From Centroberyx gerrardi (Eukaryota; Chordata; Actinopteri; Beryciformes; Berycidae), in assembly GCF_048128805.1 (NCBI RefSeq), contig NC_136003.1, positions 27,000,885 to 27,064,884 on the forward strand: a stretch of 64,000 nt of DNA, read 5' to 3'. The position numbers and the translations under genes are program-made. The notes below the pieces were generated by a model. It had not been told where the DNA came from, made no database searches, and worked only from the letters and a program-made list of their open reading frames with translations. Below are positions 40,491 to 60,497 of this stretch, piece after piece. The first letter of the stretch is position 1; every line of letters begins with the position of its first letter.

Positions 40491-40707
40491 GATCCTGTGG
40501 TTTATTTTCTATGGAATGTGTAAATTACATATTATTCATATGTCATTATTCATATTATTATACATGACATATACGAGACGTCGTATCTAATTTGGAAAAT
40601 GGCCAATAACAAAAATAAATTTAAGCAAATATACTGTACAAAAGCACCACATTCTACATTTTCCAACAATAAACAGAACAAAGGGTATGGAATACTAGAT
40701 ATGGTGT

Positions 40708-41201
40708 GACCAAGTCAACTTTGTTCAAGTCCCAAGTCAGTCTCAAGTCTTGAGACAGAAGTCTCAAGTCAAGTCTCAAGTCTAAATGTAGAACAGCAAG
40801 TCAAGTCCAAGTCATTAATGTCAAGTCTCAAGTCTAAATGTAGAACAGCAAGTCAAGTCAGAACAAATCAAGAGTCCAGTATCAATTTAATATGTTAAAG
40901 AAAAATAAATATCTAGGACTTTTCAATGCAATATGGTTTTAATAGGATAAAAACTTGGTAAGAGCATCATGAGTTTGATTTCTATAATCAGTTTCAACTT
41001 CAATAAATGCAATCATTCCATACAAATTCAGAAAACAGAATTTAAATTCAGTCGTCTGCTGGAACAAAGACTTTAGAAACCTTTTCAAGTCATCAAAGTA
41101 CGTAAGTCAAAGTAAAGTCCCAAGTCACCGGAACCCAAGTCAAGTGAAGTCTCAAGCAATTAAAAATGTGACTCGAGTCTGACTCGAGTCCCCACCAATT
41201 A
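40708..41201. repeat. AAGTC-rich repeat family E, copy 2
   Basis: It opens with CAAGTCAACTTTGTTCAAG, contains several TCAAGTCTCAAGTCTAAATG units and ends GTGACTCGAGTC, GACTCGAGTCCCCACC. The AT-rich interior is unrelated to the shorter copy at 25285-25441. It occupies most of the slc25a39-rpl3 intergenic interval. Confidence 0.7.
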
Positions 41202-41493
41202 ATGTAAATGTAAGTAATATAATTAAAATACAAGTACAAGGCAGTTACATGTAAAGGCGATGTAAATGTAAAAAATGTCAAAAGAAACTGGAACCTGGAT
41301 AAGTACTTTTTTTTTTTTTTTTACTTTTTAAGTCATATTATTCATATTTATGAGTGATTTAAAAATGTGCTGAATTCAATTATAATGGGTGATAAAGATT
41401 TCTCTGTTCTTTTTGCAAAATCAAACATTGACATCTCGTGGCTGTAGTGTGAAGTACTGGAGGCGGATCTTCACCGAGGACAGTCACGCTGAA

Positions 41494-41502
41494 TCTCGCG
41501 AT
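41494..41502. promoter_or_regulatory. rpl3 promoter TCTCGCGA-type motif
   Basis: TCTCGCGAT lies about 40 bases upstream of the presumed rpl3 start. It resembles the TCTCGCGAGA palindrome common in housekeeping promoters. The following CTGTTCCTTCGGCCTCTTTC contains the TOP-like start. Confidence 0.5.
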
Positions 41503-41568
41503 ATTTCCTTCTGCATATATTGCCGGATTCCTGTTCCTTCGGCCTCTTTCATTCGGATCGGACACAAA

Positions 41569-45707
<4,139 letters not shown>

Positions 45708-45773
45708 AGCCGCTGTCCTCAAGCTCTGTCTGTGCCGGACTGATTTATATCATACTGTACTGCAGAGTTCTTT

Positions 45774-45779
45774 AATAAA
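45774..45779 (+). terminator. rpl3: rpl3 poly(A) signal
   Basis: AATAAA lies 66 bases after the stop, followed by an A-rich stretch and a GT-rich element (GGTGTTGTCATGGCTG). Confidence 0.9.
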
Positions 45780-48182
45780 AAAACAAAAACCCCAAAAAAT
45801 AACATGGTGTTGTCATGGCTGTTTAATCTCTTTACTATTTGGTAAATTTTACAAGGTCAACATGGATTAGTATTGGCTTACTCAAACTCTTAGGACTGTA
45901 TTGGCTGTTCCCCTGAGGCAGAGATGGGAGGAAATCTTTTGCATTCGGTCAAGCAACAGTATTAACCTTGTCGCTTGACTTGAGTCAGCATGTTGGGAAG
46001 CTGCAGATGACTTGTCAGTCAATAATGAATTCAGCAGGAGTAGTTAATTGGTGTGAAGTTGCAGCAGGCATTTGGAGAACAGTCTTGGTCAAATATGTGC
46101 CTAAGACAAAGTCGAAGTGTGAGTTGGTCATAAAAGACGTGTGAAATACTTGTGATTGGAGGAGAGTGCCTTTACATGGAGGACTATAGGCAGGAAATAC
46201 TCATACTGTGGTGAAGTCCTAAAGGATTTTTGTTTGTCCCACTGAGCCTGTTGAAACTGATCAGCCTCTAACCCATGTTTCATATACTCTACGTGAAAAG
46301 GTTGGTGTCAGCTTTGACGAGAGCAGCCACCTATGCAGAACTGATGGACAGCAAGACTCTCCCATTTAGCTAACATTGCATGTTTGACTGGCTATATGCG
46401 TCCTTGAGCTGTAAGGCTTGTATTTGGCTGACATCAGTCAGAACTCCACCAGCCCACAGTACAGTAATTAAGCCCCACCGTCCGCTCTGACTCATCACTG
46501 CCAAAACTTAAACTTCCGCTTCAGCAGGTAATGAGGAAGACCCTGAGAGGGCTGCGCAGGCCGTTTAGATGTCCCACAGAACCCCTCTCGGACACTTCTC
46601 TGCATAATATTTCGCACTCTTTGCAAAAAAGTGGATTTCCTGTAAGGATTCCCAAGGTCCCCACCCGTTTCCTATTAACCTGAAGCCTTAAGAGCTGAAG
46701 GACAATTGTTCTCTGTTGAGCAGCATTTCAAGAATCTGACATTTTCCCCAACCAAAGCAGTTCTTCAGAGGAGAGGAGAAAGTATCATTTTTAAAGGGCG
46801 CTTATGATGAACTGTATCTTGAATGTGGCTCGATGTCTAGAAGAGGAGGACTTCGGCCAGAGTGGAGCGGGGTAAAAAGGGGTATAAAGCACCATGTCAC
46901 CGTGTCCAGAGGAGGGTCGTGGAGACGGGCCCCGCTGTTACATAATAACCTCCAGAGGGGCTGACCCTCGCCTCGCTGCAGCACAAGCAGAGATGCAGTC
47001 CCAACACCCACAGCACCGCTTTACACAATCCCCACCCCCCATCTTCTAAATGTGACAGTTAAGTGTCCAAAATTACGGTATGAATCGCTCCCTCAGTCCC
47101 ATTTCTGATGAGGTTAGGTGTCCCGCATGGCTTTGTCTTTATGAGCCTCTGCATCTGTTAAAATAGCATCTCTGTGCATTTTATAAAGGCCGCTCTGCAC
47201 CATTCCACCGTATAAGTCCAATCCTGCATCGTCTCAAATAACCTCATCAGTGCCAGGAGTGAAAGAAGCCAGTGTTGTATGTGACTCTATGTGACTGTGC
47301 TTGTGTGTGTTCATGTGTGTGTGTGTGTGTGTGTGTGTGTTCACTGTGGTCTCACACTGTGGAACCTCCAGACCAGCCTCCATCAGTCCTGAGGTAGCAG
47401 CTGTTGCTAGTGGGACAAGAGCCAGGTAACCAAGGTGCATGCTGGGACAGCGGAGAGGAGGGCCAAGCATTTGATTTATGTGTGCGTGTGTGTGTGAGAG
47501 AGAGAGAGTGTGTGTGTGTATCAGTCTTGGTACAGTGTGTGTGTGTGTGTGTGTGTGTGCTTGTGCAATTTGTGTCCTTTTCACGTGTGAGCAGGTGTGT
47601 GCATTCCCTGTGTGTGCGCTTTCCATGCATGTGAGGACGCAGCAGTGTGTGTGTGTGCTGGCACGGTCGACTGGCACAGAGTCAGTGCTGGGCCGTCCTG
47701 CAGAGTGAGGGAAGTGGCTGGGTGTCGCTGTGGCGTGGCGTCTGACAGGGGGACAGACTGTCGGGGGGGACGACCACACACATAGGACGATTATTACACA
47801 TGGATGGAGGCCACAGGTTTTGACTACTGCTGGCCCAAAGGTGGCTACTAACTTGACTGACCGACTGCTGCTTTGGGTTGGTGCCGGGCCCGGCAGCAGC
47901 AAAAGGTATGGGCGAATAAAAATGAATTCCTTTATTTTTTTAGACGCTGAAATAAAATGCAGCTCGGTTTGCTGCTGGGTGGAGGGTGAGAGTGTGTGCT
48001 TCATTTTTAGGTGGAATATATATATATATATAAGAAAAACAAATGTAGGCTGAAAAAGCTCTACAAAAAAATCACAGGCACTCATATATATATTTTTATT
48101 TTGCCAGGTTTGAATGGTTTTAGCACACTGGTGTGTTTTATGGTTTGTATTCTTATTTGTGTCGGGTGGTAACACTAAACAC

Positions 48183-48233
<51 letters not shown>

Positions 48234-48296
48234 ATTACCTCTAAAATATATAAATCTCTCCTGCCCCCCCTATCAAGCTATATACTGTATATGCCC

Positions 48297-48346
<50 letters not shown>

Positions 48347-49683
48347 ACAGCCATTGAACAGTAGGGTGTGTGAAAATAATAATAATGTAACACTGAGATT
48401 TTAGCAGGAATAAAAAGCCTGTAGTCACAAATCTTGACTTCCAAATGGGCAACAATCAGTGACAGAAGCTGTTTCTGTTTTTTTGTTTTTTTTCTGCAGC
48501 TGGACATCAAGCCTTGTGTGCTTTGATTTTTTGGCTACTGGCGTGCGTCCATATCACTGTCAGACTTGCCCAAAGCACAGACAGAAAAATGAGCAGCAGC
48601 TTGCAGAGGCAGTAGTCCTCTGTCGGCTGTGTGTAAAGGACAGCCGGTCGGAGTGTTTCTCCCGAGCCTGCCAGACTGCAGCTCCTGCACCCCTGCACTG
48701 TGCCATCAGTATTCCAGGCCCGTCCGTGGACACGGCGTTCCCTCAGCCGGCAGACGGAGGCGGCCCGCACCCACCGTCCCATCGCGCCACCAGAGGGCAG
48801 AGCACAGCGCTCCATTTCCTCTAACGCATCTCTCAACACTTTGTGTGCCGTAGCCTACTTTGGTTCCTCCTCTTCATCTGTTTTTTTTTTTCTTCTTGAA
48901 ACTGCCCTCTATTCAGGGTTGGATTTAAAAGCTTCAAATGATTTGGAAAATAGTGACAACATAGCTCAGAATCCTGCTTGATTCATCCTTTTTTTTTTTT
49001 TTTTTTACAGGAAATTACAACACATTCATATTTGTTTTATCTGCAGTGGGGGTGATGTGAATGTGTCATTTCAGACTATGTTTGCTCCAATGATTATTAT
49101 TATTTTTTTTTTTTGGTTGGTTGATTGTGCTTATAGCTGTCTGTTGCCACACAACTCTGCATGACCCAAAAATAACCCGGGGTGAGCGCAGTCAGCAACT
49201 GTTCTCTGGTCAGCACAAACAACAGGCCGCATCTCACACACACACACACACACACACACAGGCTCGTACATGCAGATGCAGCGTGTCTCCATGCAACAAT
49301 ATAACTGTACAACACATTCCCCCTGCAGTATCTCCACACACTGTACAAACAGCCCACACACACTTGAGGCTGCAGTTGGCTGCCAGCTCAGTAAGCTACC
49401 TAGAGCTCAGCCTGCTGCTGCTGGTTCACTGACGCTGAACGCTGCTGCGGCCGTCCAGCCTCCTCCCAACCTCTCGTCTTAAAAGTTGGCCGTAGCAGCG
49501 GAGGCTTCAGGTGACGCGCCCCTCCCCACCCACCCCCCGCACACACACACGGCTCCCATGGGTGCTCTGTCCCAGAACGCCGGCCCGGTAAAGTCAGAGA
49601 AAGGTCATGGTCGGTTTTGATGCGGGGTTATGTAACCTTGCAGCCTTCGCTGGAGACACAAAGCCAGGCTTAGGCAGGCAGAG

Positions 49684-49735
<52 letters not shown>

Positions 49736-49936
49736 CTTGATATTCCCAGCCAGAAGGGGACAGCATGTTCCTCGGGCCTCATCTCCTCACCCCCCCACCC
49801 ACCCACCACCTCTTTCCCCTCCACTTCTCTGATCACACAGCACTGCGGAGAGACACGCCAGGCACTTTGATCACCACACCAGGAACGAGAGAGAACGAGA
49901 GAGAGAGAGAGAGAGGGACAGAGAGAAAGATGCAGT

Positions 49937-49976
<40 letters not shown>

Positions 49977-50627
49977 GTCAAATGCTGGAGAGGAGAGGTT
50001 AATTCCTCCCATGTCGTTGCACACCGAATTGCAGATATCAGGGTTCCCTGCACTCACTCAGACATCAAATTCAAAGACTTTTCCACGACTTTCAAGCTTT
50101 CTTGTTTGGTGAAATTGAAGGATGCAAAATGATCATGTTTTGGGGTAAGACATGACACCGGTCAAAATTAGACATCACAGACTCATCTTGTCAAGTCAAG
50201 AAATCCTTCATTTTAAAAGAAAATCTCCATCACAGGGTTTTCCTCAGCACGTGAAGTGTCGATCCTTGGATGGAAAAAGGTCCAGAGAGCTGAGGCATAT
50301 TGATGAATTTGGATGCAATATTTTAATAAAAAAAAAAAATGAATCAAATACTTTCAAGGCCATCATTTCATTTTGAAAAAGCTGTTAAGGCCTTATCTTA
50401 TGTTTCTCAAATCCACAAATTTTCACAGATTTTCAAGGCCTAGCGAACCCCGATATACTGACTGAAGCGAGGGAAGGGACAACTGGAAAGAGAGAGAGAG
50501 GTGGGTGGTTTGGTGGGTGGGTGGTGGTGATGGGAGGGGCAGCAGAGGATGAGGGGGGGGGTCACGCACATACACACCCATACATGCACAAACACACCTT
50601 TAAGAGTGTGAGGAGAGAGATTTCCCC

Positions 50628-50673
<46 letters not shown>

Positions 50674-50905
50674 CCTCTCTCTCTCTGGCTGCACGCTGCA
50701 GCGGTGGGCGGAGCTTGCGTTAGCAGCAGCGCCGAGCCTCTCTTGCCCTGACCCTCCCTGACATCACCGTGCAACGTCCAACTCTGTTAGCCTGCCAAAA
50801 AAAACAAGGTTTTGACTCTTCAAGGGCATGTCTCTCTTCCTCTAGACTCTAGCTCCCCTCTGCGAAAACAGGAGTCAGAAGAGAGAGGGAGGGGTGTGGG
50901 GTGTG

Positions 50906-50944
<39 letters not shown>

Positions 50945-51121
50945 AGGGGGGTGGGGAGGGGCAGATGGGCAGATGTCTCCATCCCACAGCTGCATAGTGA
51001 ATCAACCTGCAAGGAGTTGGCCGTACCATAACATGGCCTAAAGTCACTTGTAAAAACACCTATTTTTAAAAAAATCTGTTTTTGTCATCATTGAATAATA
51101 GTTACAGTAGTTACTCTAAAC

Positions 51122-51434
51122 CAGTGGGTCTCAATCTGCGGTCCAGGGAGTCCCAGGGGTCATTGAGAGGGCTGCAGGGGTCCCCAGCAAAATTAAGTAG
51201 TTCAATATCACTATAATTTAATTCACTAGAAATGATGTGTATGACTATTCTAATCCAAGGTTTCACTCTCAGGTCTATTATCTCCCCACATACAGTATAC
51301 ACAGTAATACAATTCAATACTAAATCAACAATAATAACAAAAATCTTGCCATTATGGGGGTCCCAGGGACAAAATCTTATCAAATTTATCAAATGGGGGC
51401 ATGAAAGTGACATGAAAACATTTGAGAAACCCTG
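51122..51434. mobile_element. hAT-type MITE, 313 bp
   Basis: It begins CAGTGGGTCTCAATCTGCGG and ends, in reverse complement, CAGGGTTTCTCAAATG. The flanks CTCTAAAC and ATCTAAAG agree at six of eight bases, a decayed hAT-length duplication. A GGGGTCC motif near both ends is typical of this fish family; a younger relative lies at 63695-63957. Confidence 0.7.
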
Positions 51435-51729
51435 ATCTAAAGTATTTTTTTTAATTGGAATGTAACTTAAAGGGAAAACCAGAAGAACCTGGACAGCTCA
51501 GTCTGGACCGGAGAGCATGAACGAGTCTCTCCCAAAACTAGAAGGGAGGGCTAAACCTGTGATGTCGTACTTATTGGTTCATAGAGGTCCACAACCCTCT
51601 GTCTGCCTCCTGTCAGGCCAGTATGACACAAGACACACTGCAGAGGCCACTTTGTCAGGTCATGTGTGATAATGAGAAAGAGGATTTTTAGAGCCACAGA
51701 ATATCAGTTTGGGACGGTTAAACAGCCCT

Positions 51730-51995
51730 TCCTCCCCTTATGAAAAGAACTATAGTAATCCTATCATAACATTGATAGGAGAGGGATACTAATCATACAT
51801 CACAGCAAAACCTTAAAATATGCAAATACTATAGGCCAAAATAAAATTACACCACAGAAAATCCTATAGCAATAACACGATAAAGAAAAAAATACATTTA
51901 GTATCATGAGGTGACTGTAAACTCACTATTGAGTGCCACAGGCACATTATAAGTCCCTATAACAACATTATAGGGATTTTTCATTTGGGTGATGC
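51730..51995. repeat. Repeat family F, copy 2
   Basis: Shares AAACTCACTATTGAGT, CACAGGCACATTATAAG and AACATTATAGGGATTTTTCA with 6860-7110. Boundaries are uncertain. Confidence 0.5.
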
Positions 51996-52553
51996 CCATT
52001 GCTTTGAGTTAGATCTGGTAAAACACACACAGAGAAGCAGTAAGTAAGAGAAAGAAATGAGGAAGGGTTGAAAGATATACTGGTAGGTATGTAGAAGAGG
52101 AGGTGAGGAGAGACAGAAAGAGACGAAAGAGTGACAAATCCATTCCTAACAACATATTAAAATTGCACATTCAGGTGTTGCTTTATGAGAGAGACAGCAT
52201 CTCTAACACCCCCCCCCCCCCCCCAACACCCCCACCCACCCAACACCCCCACCCGCCCAACACACCCACCCACGCCCCCTTTAATGAAAGCCAGGCTTGT
52301 AGAATGACTGCTGCTTATGAATTCTGCATAAAGACGGCGATACATAAAAAAAAAAAAAGCCCCCTATTCATTAAGAGTGCTTCGTTGACATATTTTCCCC
52401 TAAAATTTATGGAGAGCGGCTTGTGTCAGTGAACTCAAGATAACGGCAAATCAGGATCTCTGCACTTTGTTTAATAGAAACTTTTTTTTTTTTTTTTTTT
52501 TACCCCCCTTTGTGATGAACCTGCTGGCCTCCAAACCTGAATACATCTACAGC

Positions 52554-52586
<33 letters not shown>

Positions 52587-52689
52587 ATTTAAGGAAGAAC
52601 ATATATCACACAGGACTCTGTTTGTGCTGTGAATCACTTGTTTTTCTGGTGTTTTTTTTTATACCAAAGACCTCTCTCCCCACTCAACT

Positions 52690-52727
<38 letters not shown>

Positions 52728-52818
52728 AAACACGGACCACAGTAAAGGAGAATGAATCCCTTTTGTCTCACAAATAGATTTGCTTTGTATATCTGCTTGA
52801 ACAGCACATGTGGGCATC

Positions 52819-52869
<51 letters not shown>

Positions 52870-53060
52870 ACACACACGCAGCAGTATGTTAGACCCTGAA
52901 AGCAATGCTTTTAGGGCGGCGGTGTAGAAAGGTGTTGGATGTAGTCTTTACAGGAGAAACCTCCGGGTGAGATAGACCTGGTGTTATTGCAAACCTGTGT
53001 TTCTTTTTTTCAGGAATGTCATGTCCTAGAAAGTCTTACATGCTGTCTCCTCAAAGGCTC

Positions 53061-53136
<76 letters not shown>

Positions 53137-53440
53137 GGCTTACTGATGTATAAAAGAGCTAAGAGTCAAAGCTACCTTTCCGAGGAATAAAAATAATGTT
53201 TTTTGATAAATCGGCGGTCCAGGCCAACCTCCTTGCTCTGCGAGATTCACCCAGCCAATCAGGGAAGCTCTCAGGGAGGGGAGGGTGGGGGGTGGCATCA
53301 GTTCCTGTCAATCACACCCATGTGCACTCTGTCCCGTATCTGGATAGCTGTGGGACGGTGAGTGATGTTTGAGAGGAACCAGGGGAGGGAGAGAGTTAAT
53401 ATGTGTGTGTTGTAATACACACACTCATGTACACACTATA

Positions 53441-54026
53441 GGGTTTTTCAAGGCTGATACTGATGCCAGTGTATTTGGACTGCAGCTGCTGATAGCTGAT
53501 TACAGCAATGTGTTATTACTGTTTTATAAAAGCAAGGAAATCCCTCGAGTGACTTTAGAACAGCTAAGAGGGTTTGAGGCCCAACAACTTGGCTTTGACA
53601 GATATGGGTTTACGAAGGCCAGTACCAATGCTGATATTTTTGGATTGAAGCTGCCAGTAGCTGATATTCAAGATTTTCATTGCCAGAAAATCCTGAAAAC
53701 ATTCAGTATTCAGTGTTTCCCCCAGAATGTTATTGTCAGGGAGGAAAAGCCTTTCATTCGACACTAAAACTCTCCACTGAAACCCAGAATAGTAATAAAA
53801 CATATTCATCCATACTTATGTCAGATCCAATCAAAATGTCTCATTAGAATCAATTCAGGTTAAAGGCTTCCCATAGACAACCAGTCTAGTATTGATCAAT
53901 TCTACAATATGTAATCAATCAAACTGCATCATATCATCATATCAGAGGTGGATGACACTGACTGGCTGATATCTGATTTTCCATAAAAGGCAAATATTGG
54001 CAAACCAATACATCGGTCTAACCCTA
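53441..54026 (-). repeat. Interspersed repeat family A, copy 3 (longest)
   Basis: Reverse-orientation copy running from GGGTTTTTCAAGGCTGATAC to CAATACATCGGTCTAACCCT. The last 300 bases retain the ends and core. The left part seems to hold a second start (GACAGATATGGGTTTACGAA at about 53598), suggesting a nested or duplicated insertion. Confidence 0.75.
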
Positions 54027-54300
54027 AGACACCCACACCCACACACACACACACACACACCAACCCATGTGTGCTCTATTCCACAGCTTCACATGCACAA
54101 ATAGGTTGAAGTATCTTTTTGTTTCCCTCTATGTGCGGTAAGGAGGCAGCGCAGCAGAGTGATAGGATGAGGTCAAGGGAAGAAAAGGTGTCATTTGATC
54201 TGAATTCATGTTACAGACAGAGACAGTAAATGTTAGTACTGAAACAACCGGTAAAGTGTGTTAGAGACACGCAGTGAAACAGGGTGATTTGTTCCCCCTA

Positions 54301-55821
54301 GGGTTCGTATTTTATTCATCAGGACTTGATGCATCCAAGTATAGGATCATTCGGTTTTGGCACCTTTAAAGATTTCATTTTCAATTTGAACAACACATTA
54401 AAAATCAAAAGAAACAAAGAAATGACTAAGGCTGTGTGAGTTTTAAAAATAAAATACATACATACATATATTTATATATTTATAAAGAAATCAACCAAAC
54501 CATTTAAAAAAGCAGTTTTGTTCAATGTAGATTGTTTGGTTTGTCTCACAAAAGCAATAAGATAAAATGAACTTAATAAATAAAATAAAAAAACATAAGA
54601 AAAAATACACATGAAAACATTAATACTTTAAACTTTAGCGTCTTTGCTTTTTTCCCCTTATAATTATTAACCTGTAAAACTTAAGTTTCTCAAGAGCAGA
54701 TTTGCTGTAATTTTATAGCATGCATTTAATTTCTGAAATTGTGAGTCACTTAGCTTCTCTTGTACTATTTCATATTTAACTTGTTGCTTGCCTTTTTTGC
54801 AAGTTTTTATTTTGTGTTTGGCGTCCTCTTCTTTTCCTTCCCCTCTCCTCCTTCCTTTTTATTTTGTAGAAGTCGTGTTTGGAGTCTTTTCTTTGTGAAC
54901 TTTGACCCCTTTGTTGGCTCTTTCTGTTAAGGGGTTCAGCTCTCCCGTTACGACCCCCCAAAAAAGAAAGCGAACAGGGACTGAGAAAAAGACGAGAAGG
55001 TTCTATTAAAAGAATAGATATTTTTCTACTGTTGTCTGTCTGCGTCTGTAGTGTGGCTACCTACAGCACCTTCTCTTGTTCTCAACCTTCACACGAACAG
55101 ATACTAAAAGAGTCTTTTCTCATGTTACCAACAGCACTTGGTTTAGTTTACTTGTTTGTTTTTTTTTTGCTTCAGTAAAGTCTGTATCTCTTGATTATTA
55201 ACGTAATAATTTATTTATAAAAGTAATACATATATATAGTACCTTTGTTAGAGTTTACAGATTGGGCTAATTCTTACTGAATCCCAAGCTGCAACGATTC
55301 ACAGTTTTAATGCAAAAAAATGAACAAATGAATAATGTCAATAAATAAAAGAGGTGTGTGTCTGAGCGGTGGGCTGGGAGAGGGGGAGCTTGATCTGTTG
55401 CTCCAGCCAAACTGTGGGGCAAACCGGTCAAACCAAAGGGCTATGAAATCATGAAATCAAATCTTTATCTCACAAATAGCCCCCCCTCCCCGTCTGTGCC
55501 CCAAAAACCTCATAACCAAAAAAAAAACAAAAACAAAAAAGACACATCTCACTCTCTCTGGACAGCCTGACCCATTCTTACTCTTCTGCCATTCACTCCA
55601 GGAACACAGCAAACCTGTTGAAACGCTCTCAACAATGGTAATGGAAAAGTCATGCAGCTGAACAAAAAAAATGAATGTCTATAAACATGGAAAGCCATCC
55701 TCTCCTGTGGTGTATTAGACCCACAGGGGTTCCCCCGTGTCTCCTGGTCTCCCCTCTCCGCCGGGCCGGTCCGGGCCCCCTCACACACACACACACACAC
55801 ACACACTCTCTGTCGACTCCC
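54301..55821 (-). other. cacng2: Probable cacng2 3' UTR
   Basis: AT-rich sequence after the cacng2 stop, free of recognisable transposons and with several AATAAA motifs on the minus strand (for example within 54308-54318, 54805-54815 and 55207-55216). Long 3' UTRs are usual for this gene. The exact end is not visible. Confidence 0.5.
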
Positions 55822-58091
<2,270 letters not shown>

Positions 58092-58243
58092 TTAGAATCC
58101 ATTTCAGCATCTGCTCCTTTTGTGTGAGCACATCCTAATCAACACCCCATCAGGCTTGTGAAAGACTCCATCAACACTGTCTAGTGAGTGTGTATCCCCA
58201 CAGTGAGCCTGTTACCCAACCTTATGTAATCACGCCGCCTGAC

Positions 58244-58285
<42 letters not shown>

Positions 58286-58373
58286 CTCGCAGACCGGAGG
58301 AGAGCTAACTGGCTGCATTGTGTAGCATCATGTGAATGGCGGTCAACACAAGTGCTACGGGGCTGTGGCATGT

Positions 58374-58374
<1 letters not shown>

Positions 58375-58410
<36 letters not shown>
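58375..58410. repeat. (CAG)12 trinucleotide repeat
   Basis: Twelve uninterrupted CAG units in cacng2 intron 2 followed by CGGCCGCAG. It is not in a recognised exon, so no polyglutamine is implied. Confidence 0.9.
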
Positions 58411-58412
<2 letters not shown>

Positions 58413-59236
58413 GCCGCAGTGCAGAGGGATGCAGCCGGTGCCCTTGAAACAAACCGCCGTCTTTGCAGCTAATTATCAGGAAGCCAGAACTGGAAGCTGG
58501 AAGGATATTATATGATATTATCGTCGAGGTCAAGCCTGGGGTCTTCCTCCCTCAGAAGTCTTTTTTTTTTTCCGGTCACCTTCTGCCATCCTTCGGTTTC
58601 CCCCTCATCCCTCTCCTCCTCCTCCCTCATTCAATTCTCTCCTCCTGTTTAACATGCACACTTAAACTTTCATCAGGCTGGTTAAATTTTCACCACTTCA
58701 CCTCGTCTCTCCACGCGGCCGGCTGCCGCCTCAGCACTTTCTCCGTCACCCCCCCCCCCCCAGCTTCTCCCCCAAAGTGCTGACGCCGGGCTGGGCGCTG
58801 AACTCGGCCGCCTGCAGCTCCGCGGGGACCCGGGGCTCCTGGCGGCCCATCTGCCTGCCTACCTGCTGCCGTTCAACCCCTACTCCCCCCCCCCCCTCTC
58901 TCTCTCTCTTATCCTCCATCCCCTCCCCTCCCCCAGCACCCTGAGGCCCCACGGCGCCCGGCTCGGTGGGGAAGCCACCCTGAGCCCGCAGGCGGCCTGA
59001 CGGGCAGCAGTCAACAGCTGCAGCGGAGGAGAGCGGCGAGCGGTGGCCACTCGCCCGCCGCTGGACTCTCAGCAGTAACTACAGGAAGGCCGGCGACAGA
59101 TGAGGCTGCTGCTGCTGCTGCTTCAGACAGAGCGTTGTTGTTGTGCTGCGTGCTGCAACCATGACGAAACTAGGCATGATGGGAGAAAGAGGCCGTGGGT
59201 TACAGTGATTTTAGAGCAACTGAGGTGTTGTTAGTC

Positions 59237-59752
59237 GGGTTAGATTGATGCTTTTGCCAAATTCTGTCTAATATTACAGTAAAAGTCTGATGTTGGCCGG
59301 TCAGTGTGGTCCACCTCTGATATGATGGATACCATGCAGTTTGTTTGAGTACATATTTATTGAGTACATATTTAGGATTGATCAATACTAGTCTGGTTGG
59401 GAATGGGAAGCTCTTAACCTGAATTGATTCTGATGTGACATTTTGATCAGATTCCACTCAGTGTGCATGGATATGTCTCTGTTTCGGTACCATTATTATC
59501 ATCATCCTGGGTATCGATGGAGAGTTTTAGTGTCCCATGGTGCAAATGCTGTTTCAGAGGCTTTTCATTCCTGACAAGAATACAATTCTGGAGGAAATAC
59601 TTAATACTTATAATTTTCGGGTAATTTTATGGCATGAAAATGGTCAGATTTAAAGACATTGAATACCTGCACTAAATATCGTCTATCAGCAGCTTCACTC
59701 CAACAATATTGGTATTGGTATCAGCCTTCAAACACCCATATCAATGAAACCC
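59237..59752 (+). repeat. Interspersed repeat family A, copy 4
   Basis: It begins GGGTTAGATTGATGC and ends CCCATATCAATGAAACCCTC, containing ATCGATGGAGAGTTTTAG and AAATGCTGTTTCAGAGGC. Both outer ends retain the GGGTT/AACCC-like termini. Confidence 0.75.
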
Positions 59753-60465
59753 TCGGCCTAAAACCTTATAGCTGTACTAAAATCATTGTAAATCACGGCC
59801 TCAATGGCTTTCTCTGGAGTTTATAAAATGTCGATAAGACTCCGTTGTAATGAAATCTTTTGTGCATTTTTTTAATCATTAATCATTAAATGTTATTTTT
59901 GAATCTAGCAATATAGTTTTTCAACAGAAGCTAAACAAAGTTGTTGCTAAGCGACACTTAAGCACCAGTGAACGAATGAGTCATGATTTTTGGCTTGCGC
60001 ATTAATATTTAAATGAACTGTTATGCGGTTAAAGGTGCATTTATATAATATCATTAATATTTAAATTAACGTTTGCATTCGTGTTTGTGTGTTCATCGGG
60101 TATAACGGCGTTGAACCTGACTCAGCCAATCAAAACGCAGGACCGGACCTATGTGGTTTATAACAGTGGGATGGAAATGAGAGAACAGTTGGTGTGAACG
60201 TGTTTTTGTCATGACCCGACACCGTTACGTCTTCCGGGTCCCAAACCCCACCTGCATCCATCACGTCACGATTCGGCATCATGATGTGCTTAACGCCTCC
60301 TTCGACCCCGTGTGAAACAGCCTGGAGAATTAAGAATACTTTGACGCCGCTGTTCACCGCCTTCCATTCGTCTTCCATCTGTCTGTCTCCGTCTGCTGCA
60401 CATGGTCATCTCACCGCCTTTGTCAAACTTCCCCTATCTCGTCTTTCCTCGCTCTCTTTTCCACT

Positions 60466-60497
<32 letters not shown>

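Larger units (their letters stand above)
45820..54300. other. Microsatellite-rich intergenic region without recognised genes
   Basis: About 8.5 kb between rpl3 and the cacng2 3' end. The stretch 45820-47260 is unique-looking sequence with no supported exon. From 47279 onward come dense simple repeats: (TG)n at 47307-47340, 47538-47560, 49688-49733, 49938-49974 and 50909-50942; (CT)n at 48187-48232, 48297-48344 and 50631-50672; (CA)n at 49236-49260, 52690-52724 and 52822-52875; (GA)31 at 53070-53131; and poly-G at about 52556-52584. Long open frames here are read through these repeats and are not credible genes. Confidence 0.6.

Noticed and set aside
47234-48184. 316-codon open frame on the minus strand
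   Set aside because: It is read through several (CA)n tracts giving long Thr-His runs. There is no domain, no codon bias and no splice support, so it is a repeat artefact.
48459-48981. Possible small gene in a GC-rich patch between rpl3 and cacng2
   Set aside because: Several overlapping frames exist on both strands, none resembles a known protein, and no convincing splice or poly(A) signals were found.
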